DNA of 37,135 nt from Roseicyclus sp. (GTDB lineage: Bacteria > Pseudomonadota > Alphaproteobacteria > Rhodobacterales > Rhodobacteraceae), in NCBI GenBank assembly GCA_018401385.1, contig JAGYKZ010000015.1:1-37135 (forward strand), read 5' to 3'. The translations under genes and the position numbers were made by a program. How positions within the stretch are numbered: position 1 is the first letter of the stretch; every line of letters begins with the position of its first letter. The notes under the pieces are model-generated. The model did no database searches and was not told the origin of the DNA. It was given only the letters and a program-made list of their open reading frames with translations. This document shows positions 8,683 to 17,440 of the stretch, piece after piece.

Positions 8683-10482
8683 TCAATCATCCATCTTCAA
8701 CGCATTGATAAAGGCGCTTTGTGGGATTTCGACCTTCCCGAACTGGCGCATCTTCTTCTTGCCCGCTTTTTGCTTGTCCAAGAGTTTCCGCTTGCGGGTG
8801 GCATCGCCGCCGTAGCATTTCGCGGTGACATCCTTGCGCAGCGCGGCCAAGGTTTCGCGGGCAATGATGCGTCCGCCAATCGCGGCTTGGATCGGGATTT
8901 TGAACATATGGCGTGGGATCAGCTCTTTGAGCTTTTCGCACATCAAGCGGCCCCGCTGTTCGGCACGATCACGATGTACCATAGTGGACAGGGCATCGAC
9001 CGGTTCATCATTCACCAAGATTTGCATCTTGACCAGATAATCCTGCTGATAGCCCATCATTTGATAATCGAAGCTGGCATATCCCTTGGTCACGGATTTC
9101 AGGCGGTCATAGAAGTCAAACACCACTTCGTTGAGCGGCAAATCATAGACCACCATCGCGCGATTGCCCGCATAGGTCAGATCAAGCTGCACCCCACGGC
9201 GGTCTTGGCACAGTTTCAGCACATCGCCCAAATAATCATCAGGCACCAGAATCGTGGCTTTGATCCTTGGCTCCTCGATGTGGTCCACATAGGTCAGGTC
9301 GGGCATATCGGCGGGATTGTGCAATTCCACCATTGATCCATCGCGCATATGCACATGATAAATCACCGAAGGGGCCGTGGTGATCAGGTCAATGTCATAC
9401 TCGCGTTCAAGGCGGTCGCGGATCACCTCAAGGTGCAACAACCCCAAGAAGCCGCAGCGGAAGCCAAAACCAAGTGCGGCCGAAGTTTCCATCTCATAGG
9501 TAAAGCTTGCGTCATTTAGGGCCAATTTCTCAATCGCATCCCGCAGGTCTTCAAAATCATTGGCATCCACGGGAAACAGGCCGCAGAACACAACGGGAAT
9601 GGAAGGCTTGAAGCCCGGCAGCGCCACATCGCAGCCACCTTTGTCATGGGTGATGGTGTCGCCCACACGGGTGTCGCGCACCTGTTTGATGGAGGCGGTT
9701 AAGAACCCAATCTCGCCCGGGCCCAGCTCGGCGATATTTTCCATTTTCGGGCGGAACACGCCCAAGCGATCGATTTGATACAGACCGCCCGTTTTCATCA
9801 TGCGGACACGATCGCCCTTTTTGATCTTGCCATCCACAACGCGGATCAGCACGACCACGCCCAGGTAGGGGTCATAATAGCTGTCGATCAGCATGGCCTT
9901 TAGGGGCGCATTGGCATCGCCCGTGGGAGCGGGCAAGCGGGTGATAATGGCCTCCAAAACTTCGGGAATGCCCAGACCGGTCTTGGCCGAGATCATCACC
10001 GCGTCTGAGGCATCAATCCCGATCACATCTTCGATCTGTTCACAGACCCGCTCAGGCTCGGCTGCGGGTAGATCGATTTTGTTGAGCACCGGAACGATCT
10101 CGTGATCCGCCTCAATGGCCTGATACACATTCGCAAGCGTTTGCGCCTCGACCCCTTGGCTGGCATCCACCACCAACAGCGACCCTTCCACCGCCTGCAT
10201 GGAGCGGCTGACCTCATAGGCGAAATCGACATGGCCGGGCGTGTCGATCAGGTTCAGCACATAGGTTTGGCCGTCCTTGGCGGGATATTCGATCCGCACC
10301 GTGTTGGCCTTGATGGTGATCCCGCGCTCGCGCTCAATATCCATCGCGTCCAACAATTGTTCTTTCATATCCCGCTCGGACACGGTGCCGGTCAATTGGA
10401 TCAGCCGATCCGCCAAAGTGGATTTTCCGTGGTCGATATGCGCCACGATGGAAAAGTTGCGGATGCGAGAAAGCTCGGTCAT
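8683..10482 (-). CDS. lepA: Elongation factor 4 (LepA), back-translocating GTPase
   Basis: LepA is a ribosome-dependent GTPase that remodels stalled or mis-translocated ribosomes and affects initiation; it acts in the cytoplasm or at the membrane. The 599-aa length is exactly normal. The G domain shows the P-loop AHIDHGKST (14-22), the switch region RGITI, DTPGH and the NKID specificity motif. Domains II and III follow, then the LepA-specific C-terminal domain ending in [15 protein letters not shown]. The start [20 protein letters not shown] matches the family. It is single, with no partner gene close by; the 200 bases upstream of its start are AT-rich and lead to a divergent lipoprotein gene. 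Confidence 0.97.
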   Translation of the reverse strand: MTELSRIRNFSIVAHIDHGKSTLADRLIQLTGTVSERDMKEQLLDAMDIERERGITIKANTVRIEYPAKDGQTYVLNLIDTPGHVDFAYEVSRSMQAVEGSLLVVDASQGVEAQTLANVYQAIEADHEIVPVLNKIDLPAAEPERVCEQIEDVIGIDASDAVMISAKTGLGIPEVLEAIITRLPAPTGDANAPLKAMLIDSYYDPYLGVVVLIRVVDGKIKKGDRVRMMKTGGLYQIDRLGVFRPKMENIAELGPGEIGFLTASIKQVRDTRVGDTITHDKGGCDVALPGFKPSIPVVFCGLFPVDANDFEDLRDAIEKLALNDASFTYEMETSAALGFGFRCGFLGLLHLEVIRDRLEREYDIDLITTAPSVIYHVHMRDGSMVELHNPADMPDLTYVDHIEEPRIKATILVPDDYLGDVLKLCQDRRGVQLDLTYAGNRAMVVYDLPLNEVVFDFYDRLKSVTKGYASFDYQMMGYQQDYLVKMQILVNDEPVDALSTMVHRDRAEQRGRLMCEKLKELIPRHMFKIPIQAAIGGRIIARETLAALRKDVTAKCYGGDATRKRKLLDKQKAGKKKMRQFGKVEIPQSAFINALKMDD

Positions 10483-10683
10483 GTGCGCCCTAGGCTATGC
10501 GTGCAGAGTAGCCGGTGAAATAGCGCAAGGCGGGGGAATAGGGAAGGGGACAATACGATACCCCGATTTCAAATTTATGCAAACTCAGGTACTTGAAGAT
10601 GGTCATGTATTTTATGTATGAGTTTAGATATTTATGTAATGTCCAAACTAAGTTGGAGAAATCACTAGCCCTTAAAAATACTT

Positions 10684-11025
10684 TTGTTGCCATTGCTTGC
10701 GTTATCATTGAGCGCGTGCGCAGATCGTAGCGACTCTATCAGTGGCGCTTATGTGTCGCCTGTTGTCTATTCAGACTATTCATGCCGGCAATTGGCATCG
10801 CAAGCTGCGCGCTTGTCTGCACGTGTGAGCGATATTACAGGTGTTCAGGATCGTAGAGCGCAAAATGATGCTATAGCGACAGGGGTGACCCTTTTTCTCT
10901 TCTGGCCCGCGGTTTTCTTTCTCGGGGGTAATGACGAAAACCGCCAAGAATTGGCAAGACTCAAAGGTGAAATGGAGGCTGTGGAAAGCGCCGCAACCCA
11001 GAAAAATTGTAGCATCGCTCGTTAG
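10684..11025 (+). CDS. Small unknown lipoprotein in AT-rich surroundings
   Basis: The readable frame starts at a TTG and gives about 113 aa: a short hydrophobic leader with a lipobox (LALSLSAC, Cys at residue 12), a soluble part with a heptad-like ARLSARV / QELARLKGEMEAVESA segment, and one internal hydrophobic helix (GVTLFLFWPAVFFLGG, about 68-83). An in-frame TAG at 10666 blocks a longer leader, so the leader is unusually short and no ATG is available; the GGAG at about 10655 is too far away to help. It resembles a family of small lipoproteins found in proteobacteria and phages, but I cannot give a function. The flanking DNA (10550-10680) is clearly more AT-rich than its neighbours, which hints at acquisition. 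Confidence 0.6.
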   Translation: MLPLLALSLSACADRSDSISGAYVSPVVYSDYSCRQLASQAARLSARVSDITGVQDRRAQNDAIATGVTLFLFWPAVFFLGGNDENRQELARLKGEMEAVESAATQKNCSIAR

Positions 11026-11043
11026 CATAAAGAAATAACTTGA

Positions 11044-11066
11044 CGCGCGGCTTTGTGCGCCGCGCG
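11044..11066. terminator. Hairpin between convergent genes
   Basis: CGCGCGGC and GCCGCGCG form a perfect 8-bp stem with a 7-base loop, placed between the ends of the lipoprotein gene (plus) and the copper chaperone gene (minus). On the minus strand it is followed by a T-rich stretch (TCAAGTTATTTCTTT), so it most likely terminates the copper-chaperone transcript and perhaps both. Confidence 0.5.
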
Positions 11067-11079
11067 CCAGACTTTAGCT

Positions 11080-11580
11080 CTAGTTCTTCTGCCCGTGATC
11101 CATCGTGCCGTGGCCCGCTGCGCCATGGCCGCTCATGCTGTGTCCTTCGGGCATACGGTCTTGATCCACGGGGATCACCACGGTCAGCGGGCTTGCGGTT
11201 TGGAATGTGAAGGTCACTTCGATGTCATCGCCGTTTTCCATGGGGGCGTTCAGTCCCATGAACATCACGTGCTTGCCACCGCGCTCCAAGAAAATGGTCT
11301 CTCCTGCTGCGATGGGAAACCCTTCCTCGACATGGACCATGCGCATCACCCCATCGCCATCAGCGATATGGGTGTGCAATTCGACCTTGGCGGCAATATC
11401 GGCGCTGACACCGATGATGACATCATCTTGGCCCGTTTCATTGGTGATTTGCATGAAAGCCGCGCCTGAGGGGGCCGTTGGGCCTGAACTGCGCGCATAA
11501 GGATCGCTGACAACCATATCAGCAAAGGCGAAAGAGGGCAGCGCGCAAAGGGCCGCCGCGAGAATAAACTGTCGTGTCAT
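11080..11580 (-). CDS. Periplasmic copper chaperone PCu(A)C
   Basis: This family delivers Cu(I) to the CuA/CuB centres of cytochrome oxidase in the periplasm. I prefer the ATG at 11580 (166 aa) over 11595, because GGAG sits 9 bases upstream and it gives a clean signal peptide ending in FAFA (about residue 20). The copper site is visible as H69, M81 (or M79) and the H104-x-M106 pair in GGKHVMFMGL. The spacing of the first His to Met is one longer than the textbook motif. The C-terminus is a His/Met-rich tail (HSMSGHGAAGHGTMDHG), probably an extra metal-binding segment. The next gene upstream on the same strand encodes a CxxC protein, consistent with a metal-handling pair. Confidence 0.9.
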   Translation of the reverse strand: MTRQFILAAALCALPSFAFADMVVSDPYARSSGPTAPSGAAFMQITNETGQDDVIIGVSADIAAKVELHTHIADGDGVMRMVHVEEGFPIAAGETIFLERGGKHVMFMGLNAPMENGDDIEVTFTFQTASPLTVVIPVDQDRMPEGHSMSGHGAAGHGTMDHGQKN

Positions 11581-11627
11581 TTTTGAATGCTCCATCCATT
11601 GGATATGTCAAATTTGTAAGGGTCTGA

Positions 11628-12020
11628 TCACATCACGAGGGGCGGGGCACGGGCTAATTTGTGCGTTTGAGACGCGTGGGGGGTCAAGCGTGGCTTGAAT
11701 TCTGGTAGGGTCAGCAGGCTGTCGATGGCGGCGGCTTGCCACGCGGGGCTAAAGGCCAACGGCAGCATCTTGGCCAGTTGGCAATCCAGACAGACGTGTT
11801 TCACCGTAACGGGCGCGCCGTCCTCGTCCAGGATCGGCAAGCCCTGCGCATCGGTTAAGATCCGGACTTGCTCCGCCCCAAGGCACAGGGTGGCGCCATC
11901 GCCCCATGCCATATGGCCACGCGCCATGGCTTGGGAGCTGCTTGTCAGCACCATCAGCGCAATCAGCGCGTTTCGCAAAATGTGAGACAGCGTGCGGCCC
12001 ATAGACCCTAAAAACCACAT
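11628..12020 (-). CDS. DUF2946-like exported protein with CxxC motif
   Basis: A 130-aa product with a basic/hydrophobic leader (about residues 7-34, MGRTLSHILRNALIALMVL), a CLGAEQ segment, a central HVCLDCQL motif (CxxC at about 76-79) and a C-terminus ending in ARAPP. This layout matches DUF2946-type proteins, which often sit beside copper genes. It is 47 bases upstream of the PCu(A)C chaperone on the same strand, so the two are probably an operon. A role in copper binding or thiol chemistry is an inference from context. The start may be the ATG at 12020 or the one at 12002 (MGRTL); neither has a strong ribosome site. Confidence 0.65.
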   Translation of the reverse strand: MWFLGSMGRTLSHILRNALIALMVLTSSSQAMARGHMAWGDGATLCLGAEQVRILTDAQGLPILDEDGAPVTVKHVCLDCQLAKMLPLAFSPAWQAAAIDSLLTLPEFKPRLTPHASQTHKLARAPPLVM

Positions 12021-12060
12021 TCGGTATTGGGTGCAACTGTGCGATAATGTCGCGCAGCCG

Positions 12061-12103
12061 CGCCAAAACGAAACACCCCGCAGCCAGAGGCCGGGGGCGT
12101 TTC
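12061..12103 (-). terminator. Intrinsic terminator downstream of rpmB
   Basis: Read on the minus strand, GAAAC-x-CCCC pairs with GGGG-x-GTTTC around a GC-rich loop, followed by GTTTCGTTTT. It starts about 37 bases past the rpmB stop, as expected for a highly expressed ribosomal gene. Confidence 0.55.
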
Positions 12104-12139
12104 TTGCAGCATCCTTGCCCGCGAAGGCGAGGATTTCAA

Positions 12140-12430
12140 TTAGGCCTGTGCGGCCTGTGCCTTGGCGATTTCGCGTTTGATCTTCAGGGCGCGCGATGAC
12201 AGCTTGTCATCTTTTGCGCGCAGAAGAACAGCATCCAAGCCGCCGCGCGCATCAACCGTGCGCAGCGCAGCATTGGACACACGCAGCTTGAAGCTGCGAT
12301 CCAGAATTTCGGACCCCAAGGTCGCTTCTGTCAGGTTCGGCAGGAAGCGGCGCTTGGTTTTGTTATTGGCATGGCTGACATTGTTGCCAGACATTGGTCC
12401 CTTGCCAGTCAATTCGCAGACGCGTGACAT
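12140..12430 (-). CDS. rpmB: 50S ribosomal protein L28
   Basis: A 96-aa ribosomal protein, the normal alphaproteobacterial length. The start [27 protein letters not shown] is diagnostic (shown here only as the motif SRxCxxTGK followed by GNxVSHAxxKTKR). Next come RRFLPNL, the [15 protein letters not shown] core and a lysine-rich, alanine-rich tail. It is a structural component of the large subunit. It is transcribed alone and followed by a hairpin terminator at 12061-12103. The 276 bases between it and the divergent nrdR contain the promoters of both but no motif I can name. Confidence 0.97.
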   Translation of the reverse strand: MSRVCELTGKGPMSGNNVSHANNKTKRRFLPNLTEATLGSEILDRSFKLRVSNAALRTVDARGGLDAVLLRAKDDKLSSRALKIKREIAKAQAAQA

Positions 12431-12706
12431 TGGATCATCCTCGTCAGAATAACGGTGTAATATTGCAAAAGGGCGCGGAAGGCTCCACGCCCCTTAATCT
12501 GGCAGGGGGATACGGGCCTTCGCCGCAGGTGTCAAGCGATTCATCGGCAAGACGGTTTGAGCGTCCCCTTGCGGGTATCTATGGTGTTTCTGCCCAAAAT
12601 ACGGTGGTTTCATGCAGCCTCTACCCAATCCCTATTGATTCCCCTAGACTGGCTGTGGATAACTGACATCCAGATGCAGGATATTGAGCAGGGATAAGGA
12701 ACCACC

Positions 12707-13096
12707 ATGCGTTGCCCCTTTTGCGGAAATATAGACACGCAAGTCAAAGACAGCCGCCCCGCCGAAGATCACGTTGCCATTCGCCGTCGCAGGCTCTGCC
12801 CTGGATGTGGCGGGCGCTTCACCACCTACGAGAGGGTGCAGCTGCGCGATCTGGTCGTGGTCAAAACCAATGGCAAACGCGAAGACTTCGATCGCGACAA
12901 GCTGGAGCGCTCGATCCGCATTTCGATGCAAAAACGCCCTGTGGAGCCAGAGCGCATCGATCAGATGATTTCTGGCATCGTGCGGCGTTTGGAAAGCATC
13001 GGTGATACGGATATTCCCTCCAAGACCATTGGCGAGATTGTGATGGAAAGCCTGCACGGATCGCAGGACACGGTCGTCATGGTGCGCCGCTGGTAA
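12707..13096 (+). CDS. nrdR: Transcriptional repressor NrdR with an altered C-terminus
   Basis: NrdR is an ATP-cone repressor of ribonucleotide reductase genes. The N-terminal zinc ribbon is complete (CPFC at 3-6, CPGC at 31-34 region, RFTTYER), and the ATP-cone is normal through GEIVMESL at about residue 117. The ATG is preceded by ATAAGGAACCACC. The expected ending (…DTVAYVRFASVYKNFQAADDF) is replaced by [13 protein letters not shown] and a stop at residue 129, against about 155 aa normally. The missing part is still recognisable in other frames up to about 13140 (CTTCCAAGCGGC, GATGATTT). So the 3' end carries two or more indels from about 13050 on. The remaining protein keeps the ribbon and most of the cone. 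Confidence 0.85.
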   Translation: MRCPFCGNIDTQVKDSRPAEDHVAIRRRRLCPGCGGRFTTYERVQLRDLVVVKTNGKREDFDRDKLERSIRISMQKRPVEPERIDQMISGIVRRLESIGDTDIPSKTIGEIVMESLHGSQDTVVMVRRW

Positions 13097-13182
13097 GCGC
13101 CTGCAGAATCTTCCAAGCGGCTGATGATTTATAGAGTGATTTCGTCGCCGTTTGTTCGCCAACCTGCCTGAGGGTTGGCTTC

Positions 13183-14283
13183 ATGATTGGGGGCGGCATC
13201 GCAGGAAGGAAGATATACGCTTCATGCGGGCTGCTGAATATCGGACAGCGCGCGTTGGGTCGTACATGGCCGAACCCATCTGTGGGCTGTGTGACACTCG
13301 CTCCATGATGTGTGATTGTGGGGGCAGCTGCGGTACTCCATGCCTTCGGGGGCGACCGCACGCCGAACCACAGGCTTTAGCGCAGGCAGGGGAAGCTGCC
13401 AAAGGGGCTACGGCCTATGTCACGCTGGAGCCAAAGCCATCACCTGAGGGAGCAAACGCCACGCAGCATGGCCTTTGATTTTGTGGTAGTGGCGTCACAG
13501 CTGTACTTCATGTTAACAACCTGATCCACGCACGCCCGGCGGCAAGGCATTTACAGGCCCTTCGCGCGGCTGGGATCGCCGTGACCACGGATGTTGCCGC
13601 ACGAGGCGACCCTTGCGCATCAGGGGTTTGACGCGACTGGCGCATGGCAGGCCGCTCATGCACCTGAAACTTGCAAGCAGTTTGATGGCCGCATTGCCAC
13701 AGCAAGTGGCGAAAGTCGTTGGATCACGGGGCCAGAGGCGCGCCGCATGACCCATATGATGCGCGCCAGTAGCTGATGCGCAGATGATCGCGTGGGTTAC
13801 GGCGCGCGCGGATGATCCGACTAACGTGCGCGAGGATTGGCAGTTCTGCACCAGGCTGCCGCGCGTGATCCTGTCGCGCCGGCTAGATCTGCCGCGTGAT
13901 AGCGGGCTAAAAGCCCATCAGCACAGCGCCTTTATGGCTGACCCATGGCCAAGACGCGTTCGATGATGCCTGTGGCCACTGGACCAGCAGGCGCAGAATC
14001 GATTGTACCCCAGGGTCTATCAGCGGTCACCTGATCTGGTCCCAGCCATGCAGATCCAGGGGATGTGGCTTACTTCCGTTTTCTGCGGAGCAGGCGCCTA
14101 GCGGCGGGATTGCTGTCTGCGGATCTGTGGATCGTCCACGCTTTTCTGCAGCTGTCTGATCGGCATGCCGAAGGCAAACCTGCTCCTTGGCGCGCGCTTT
14201 GAATTTGAATTGGCCGCCGCACCGCGATTTGAGCATCCATCAGCGCGCGGTGGGCGCGGATATCCTCAGCCAATGGTCGTGTC
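13183..14283 (+). pseudogene. ribD: Riboflavin biosynthesis deaminase/reductase RibD, full-length but multiply frameshifted
   Basis: No single frame is open, but stitched frames reproduce RibD in order. They are RFMRAA then QRALGRTWPNPSVGCV (deaminase start, about 13220-13310), RPHAEPQALAQAG and KGATAYVTLEP (zinc-deaminase core, about 13365-13435; the expected CSHHGKTPPC that follows is destroyed), and [13 protein letters not shown] (about 13560). Then come [22 protein letters not shown] (reductase domain, about 13685-13750, quoted in two overlapping parts), RADDPT, PRVILSRRLDLP (about 13860), LLSADL and VGADILSQW at about 14275. The length of about 1.1 kb equals an intact ribD. I count at least eight shifts, plus substitutions. 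RibD performs the second and third steps of riboflavin synthesis. It lies between nrdR and the convergent kpsC remnant; ribE is 4.7 kb away. Confidence 0.85.
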
Positions 14284-16258
14284 TAAAATGCCGGCAGGCG
14301 GCTGCCGAAGGCGCGTCCGTTGTGGTGGCACAGGCCGCGCCGTGGTGCATCGTTCATGCGGGCAATTGCAACCTCCACACTACAGGGCTGTTGGTCACGG
14401 GATCAAAATAGTTGTGAGAAGATCAATGCGCATGGGTAAGAGACAAAAGATCGGGCTGCAAACCTTTACGCTGCTCGGGGCGGGCCACTATCACTGGTCG
14501 CCCCATCCTGCGTGAAACGTGGTAACGGCTGCGGTGATGGGAACCCCGCGCAACAGCGCCTCAAACCCAAAGGTTGAAGAGATGTTCATCACGCGGTCAA
14601 CCGCGTCCAAGAGTTTCGCGGGGCTGCCTTTGGTCACGATGTGATCCGCCCACTTGGCCGCATCTGTGCCCCCTTTGCGCAAACCTGCGACCACATCCGG
14701 GTGGGGTTTGTAAATCAGACAGGCCTCGGGAAAACGGACGCGCGCCGCCTCTATCAAAGCCAGATCACTGCGAATGTCGCCCGCAGTATAGCGGATTGAG
14801 GCGTCATCGGAAACTTGCCCAACGACCAAGACCCGCAGCCGATCATCGCGGGGCGGCAGGGCGGGTGTAATTGGGCTGCTCAGGCCATATTTTGTGATCC
14901 CCCGTTTGCGGATCAGTTGGATCAAATCCTCCACCCGCGCGCGCAGCGCCTCGGGCAGTGGCGTGGCCTCTGTGATGAGCGCCTCCAGTCGCGAGGGGCG
15001 GCTTGGATCGTAGTGAATGCCCAGATCATCGCAAATCAGGCTCAGGGGTGGGATCAGCTTCGCACCTAGGCCATTGGAGCGGATAAGCCCATCCTCCACC
15101 CGTATCGCCGCGGTATCTGTCTCATCGCGCGCGGCCCAAACCATTGGGCGGGGTGTTGTGCTTGGATCAACTGGCCCATTTGTAAAACGGATCGGTCCTT
15201 TGAAAAAACGGCGCAGATGGGGGCGCTTCCACTGGCTCATGCCAAAGGCAGTATAGCCGCCTCGATCTTCGCGCCAAGCCCGTGCGCGCGCCTCCAAATG
15301 CCCCAAAACATCCTCGATTTCGCAGAGCCTGTCATGATGGGGGTCATACCATTTGGGGTAGAGGATAAGCGCCGCCGCCGCCAATTGCGCGCGGCTCAGG
15401 GTGCGCCCGCGCCGCGCAATTGGGCCAAGGCGGTCATCGGTCAGCCCCCATCCCGCATAAAACGGTGCGCCGAAGGTGACAGGGCGATGGCCTGCCAAAA
15501 TGGCTTCAAACCCCATCGTGCTGGAGACTGTGTAGACGGCTATTGCCCCATCGAGCAGCACCCAAGGGGAGTGGTTGGTATCCACCAAATGCGTGTTGGC
15601 ATCAAAGCTGCGCAGGGTTTCGGCTGTAAAATGGCCTGCCCGATACCCGTGCCGTGTTTCGGGATGCGTTTTCACCAAGATCCGTGCGTTGGGATGATCG
15701 GCCCGTGCCGTGGCAAGCATTTCGATGAAATGCGATTTATTAGCCATTGCGCCGGCAATGGAGGCATCGTTTTGGGTTTGGTCAATCACCAGAACATAGC
15801 CTGGCTCTGGCGCGGGCAGGTTGGGATCAGTCGCGCTGAACTTGCTGATGTGGTTGCGTTGCATCCGCGCCATGACCGCACGGGCACGATTGAGCAGAGC
15901 AGAATCATCCAAGGGATTGTGGCGCAGCAGCGTTTCAAGGTCGCTGGGGTGGCGCGCATCGAAATATATCCCGCTGTGATCAATCACGAGGCCAAGCGGC
16001 GCCTCGCCAGACCGTCCAGGCCGCAAGCCGCGCAAAAATGCCTCCTCAACACGGATCAGCGGCAGGTTGTGGCGCAAAGCGAAGTTTTCTGCGCGCATGG
16101 CATAAGGCGACATCCCCCACGCCAAAACGCCCGCCGCAGGCTGGCGCAGGATGCGCTTGGGCGCAGCCCGTCAAAATATAAATACGGCGGTTGCGGAAAA
16201 CCGCCTGTAATGGCAAGCCCTCGCCCGCTTGGGACGGGGGCGGGTGTGTTGCGCCCAT
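14283..16258 (-). pseudogene. kpsC: Capsule polysaccharide export/Kdo transferase KpsC, frameshifted at both ends
   Basis: KpsC adds Kdo residues to the lipid terminus of group-2-type capsules at the cytoplasmic face. The central 544 codons (16125-14491) are fully open. They show the two-module architecture: module 1 with EEAFLRGLRPGRSGEAPLG and APFYAGWGLTDDR, module 2 with VEDGLIRSNGLGAKL and TTFHAGWG. The frame breaks right after this second AGWG. The lost end is found in other frames (EQRKGLQPDLLSLTHA, YFDPVTNSP) down to about 14283. At the 5' end GLAITGGFPQPPYLYFDGLR, from an ATG near 16258, joins PKRILRQPAAGVLAWG only through shifts near 16165-16205. Without repair the central frame would need a TTG start at 16125. 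Confidence 0.83.
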
Positions 16259-16269
16259 TCTTTGATGCG

Positions 16270-17383
16270 TTAGCCCACCCGCCAAATTGGTGATCGCACC
16301 TAGCGGTCGAAAGCGTCCCTGTCACACCCAAGACCTTGGACCAGTTTGGGCAAATGGTGCTTCTGTCACAAGGATCAGGTCCCCATCATGGACTTCACGG
16401 CAAACGCGCTTCGAAAACATCCTGTGGGGGGCGGTCAGATCAAGGCACATAGATCATCCGCTGCGTGCCCGTAAGATCGGTGCGGCTACACGTTGCGCGC
16501 GATGGTTTCCCAGGCTCGTTGCGCAGCACGAAAACGCCTGTTGACCCAGCCCACCAGCCCCTGATGGTCGCACCGTCTCCCCAATCGCTGAAACATCTGA
16601 TCTCAAAATCACACGTCTGTTGCCCCAGTCGCGCGTGTTGTGAGGAAGAGTACGCCCTCCGACCAAAATACGGTCGCCCGCGCGCAGTGCGATGTCCAGC
16701 TCGGGGTTCTCATACAGGTCCTTGAACCAGATTGTGCTGCGCTGCGCGCCGCGCAAAAGCGTGACACGGGAAATATCGATCCCCTGTCACACCCCGCTAA
16801 TGAAGTCAAAGATCAGACAGTGTGCGGTTGAAGGCTCAATCGGAAACACACCCTGAGCGCCGATGGCACCTGCCACGGATACGGTCGAACCATCGCCCGC
16901 TTCACGGCGCACAATCACTTGGGGGTCTGGGGTTTGTTCATCCAGATTCCGCGTCAAGATTTCGCGCAATTGGTCGGGTGTATTGCCCGCAGCGCGGATA
17001 CGTCCAGCATATGGCACAAAGATATTGCCTGTGCCGTCCACCTGAATTTCCTGAATCGTTGCATTGCCCGCTTGCCCAGTCAAAAGCCCGTCTTCCACAT
17101 TCTCGTAAACGGTGAGCGCGATTGTGTCGCCTGGTTGGATGATGTCTGTATTGGTCAGGCCAGCATGAGTGAATTCGCCAGGGAATCCCAGTGCCTCGGT
17201 CACGGATGTCGCGCGCGTGACGCGTGAATTCACCTCTACCACGAAAGCGTCGCCCTGGCGCTGCACTGATCCTGCGAAAATCTGCCCGCGCGTTGGTCCC
17301 GAGCGTGGCAAACACCCTGCAAGCATTGCCGCAATAACAACAAGCGCGACCAGGCGCGCCCCTTTTGAAGCCTGCTTGAACAC
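16270..17383 (-). pseudogene. Wza/KpsD-like polysaccharide export lipoprotein, frameshifted in its second half
   Basis: The first 198 codons are open: a lipoprotein signal (VIAAMLAGC, Cys at about residue 23), then a polysaccharide-export domain with IIQPGDTIALTVYENVEDGLL and NIFVPYAGRIRAAG, and the start of an SLBB-type domain (VSVAGAIGAQGVFPIE). The frame then fails near 16800. The rest is present in pieces: STIWFKDLYENPELDIALRAGDRILVGG, GVFVLRNEP, RTDLTGTQRMIYV, LDLTAPH, DGDLILVTEAPFAQ, VTGTLST, ITNLAGG at about 16280. At least five shifts are needed. The family forms the outer-membrane channel/ring for capsule export. It lies between kpsS (57 bases upstream) and kpsC (next downstream) on the same strand. 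Confidence 0.82.
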
Positions 17384-17440
17384 GTGACGGCTCCTTCTGA
17401 AATAACTGCCTCGATTATATTTTTTTATTAGACTAACATA

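Noticed and set aside
14491..16125. Central kpsC frame as a complete gene starting at TTG 16125
   Set aside because: Family sequence continues in other frames at both ends, so this open part is a fragment and the TTG is not the original start.
15217..16293. 358-codon plus-strand frame opposite kpsC
   Set aside because: Low-complexity, Ala/Pro/Arg-rich with no motif. The minus strand encodes recognisable KpsC modules.
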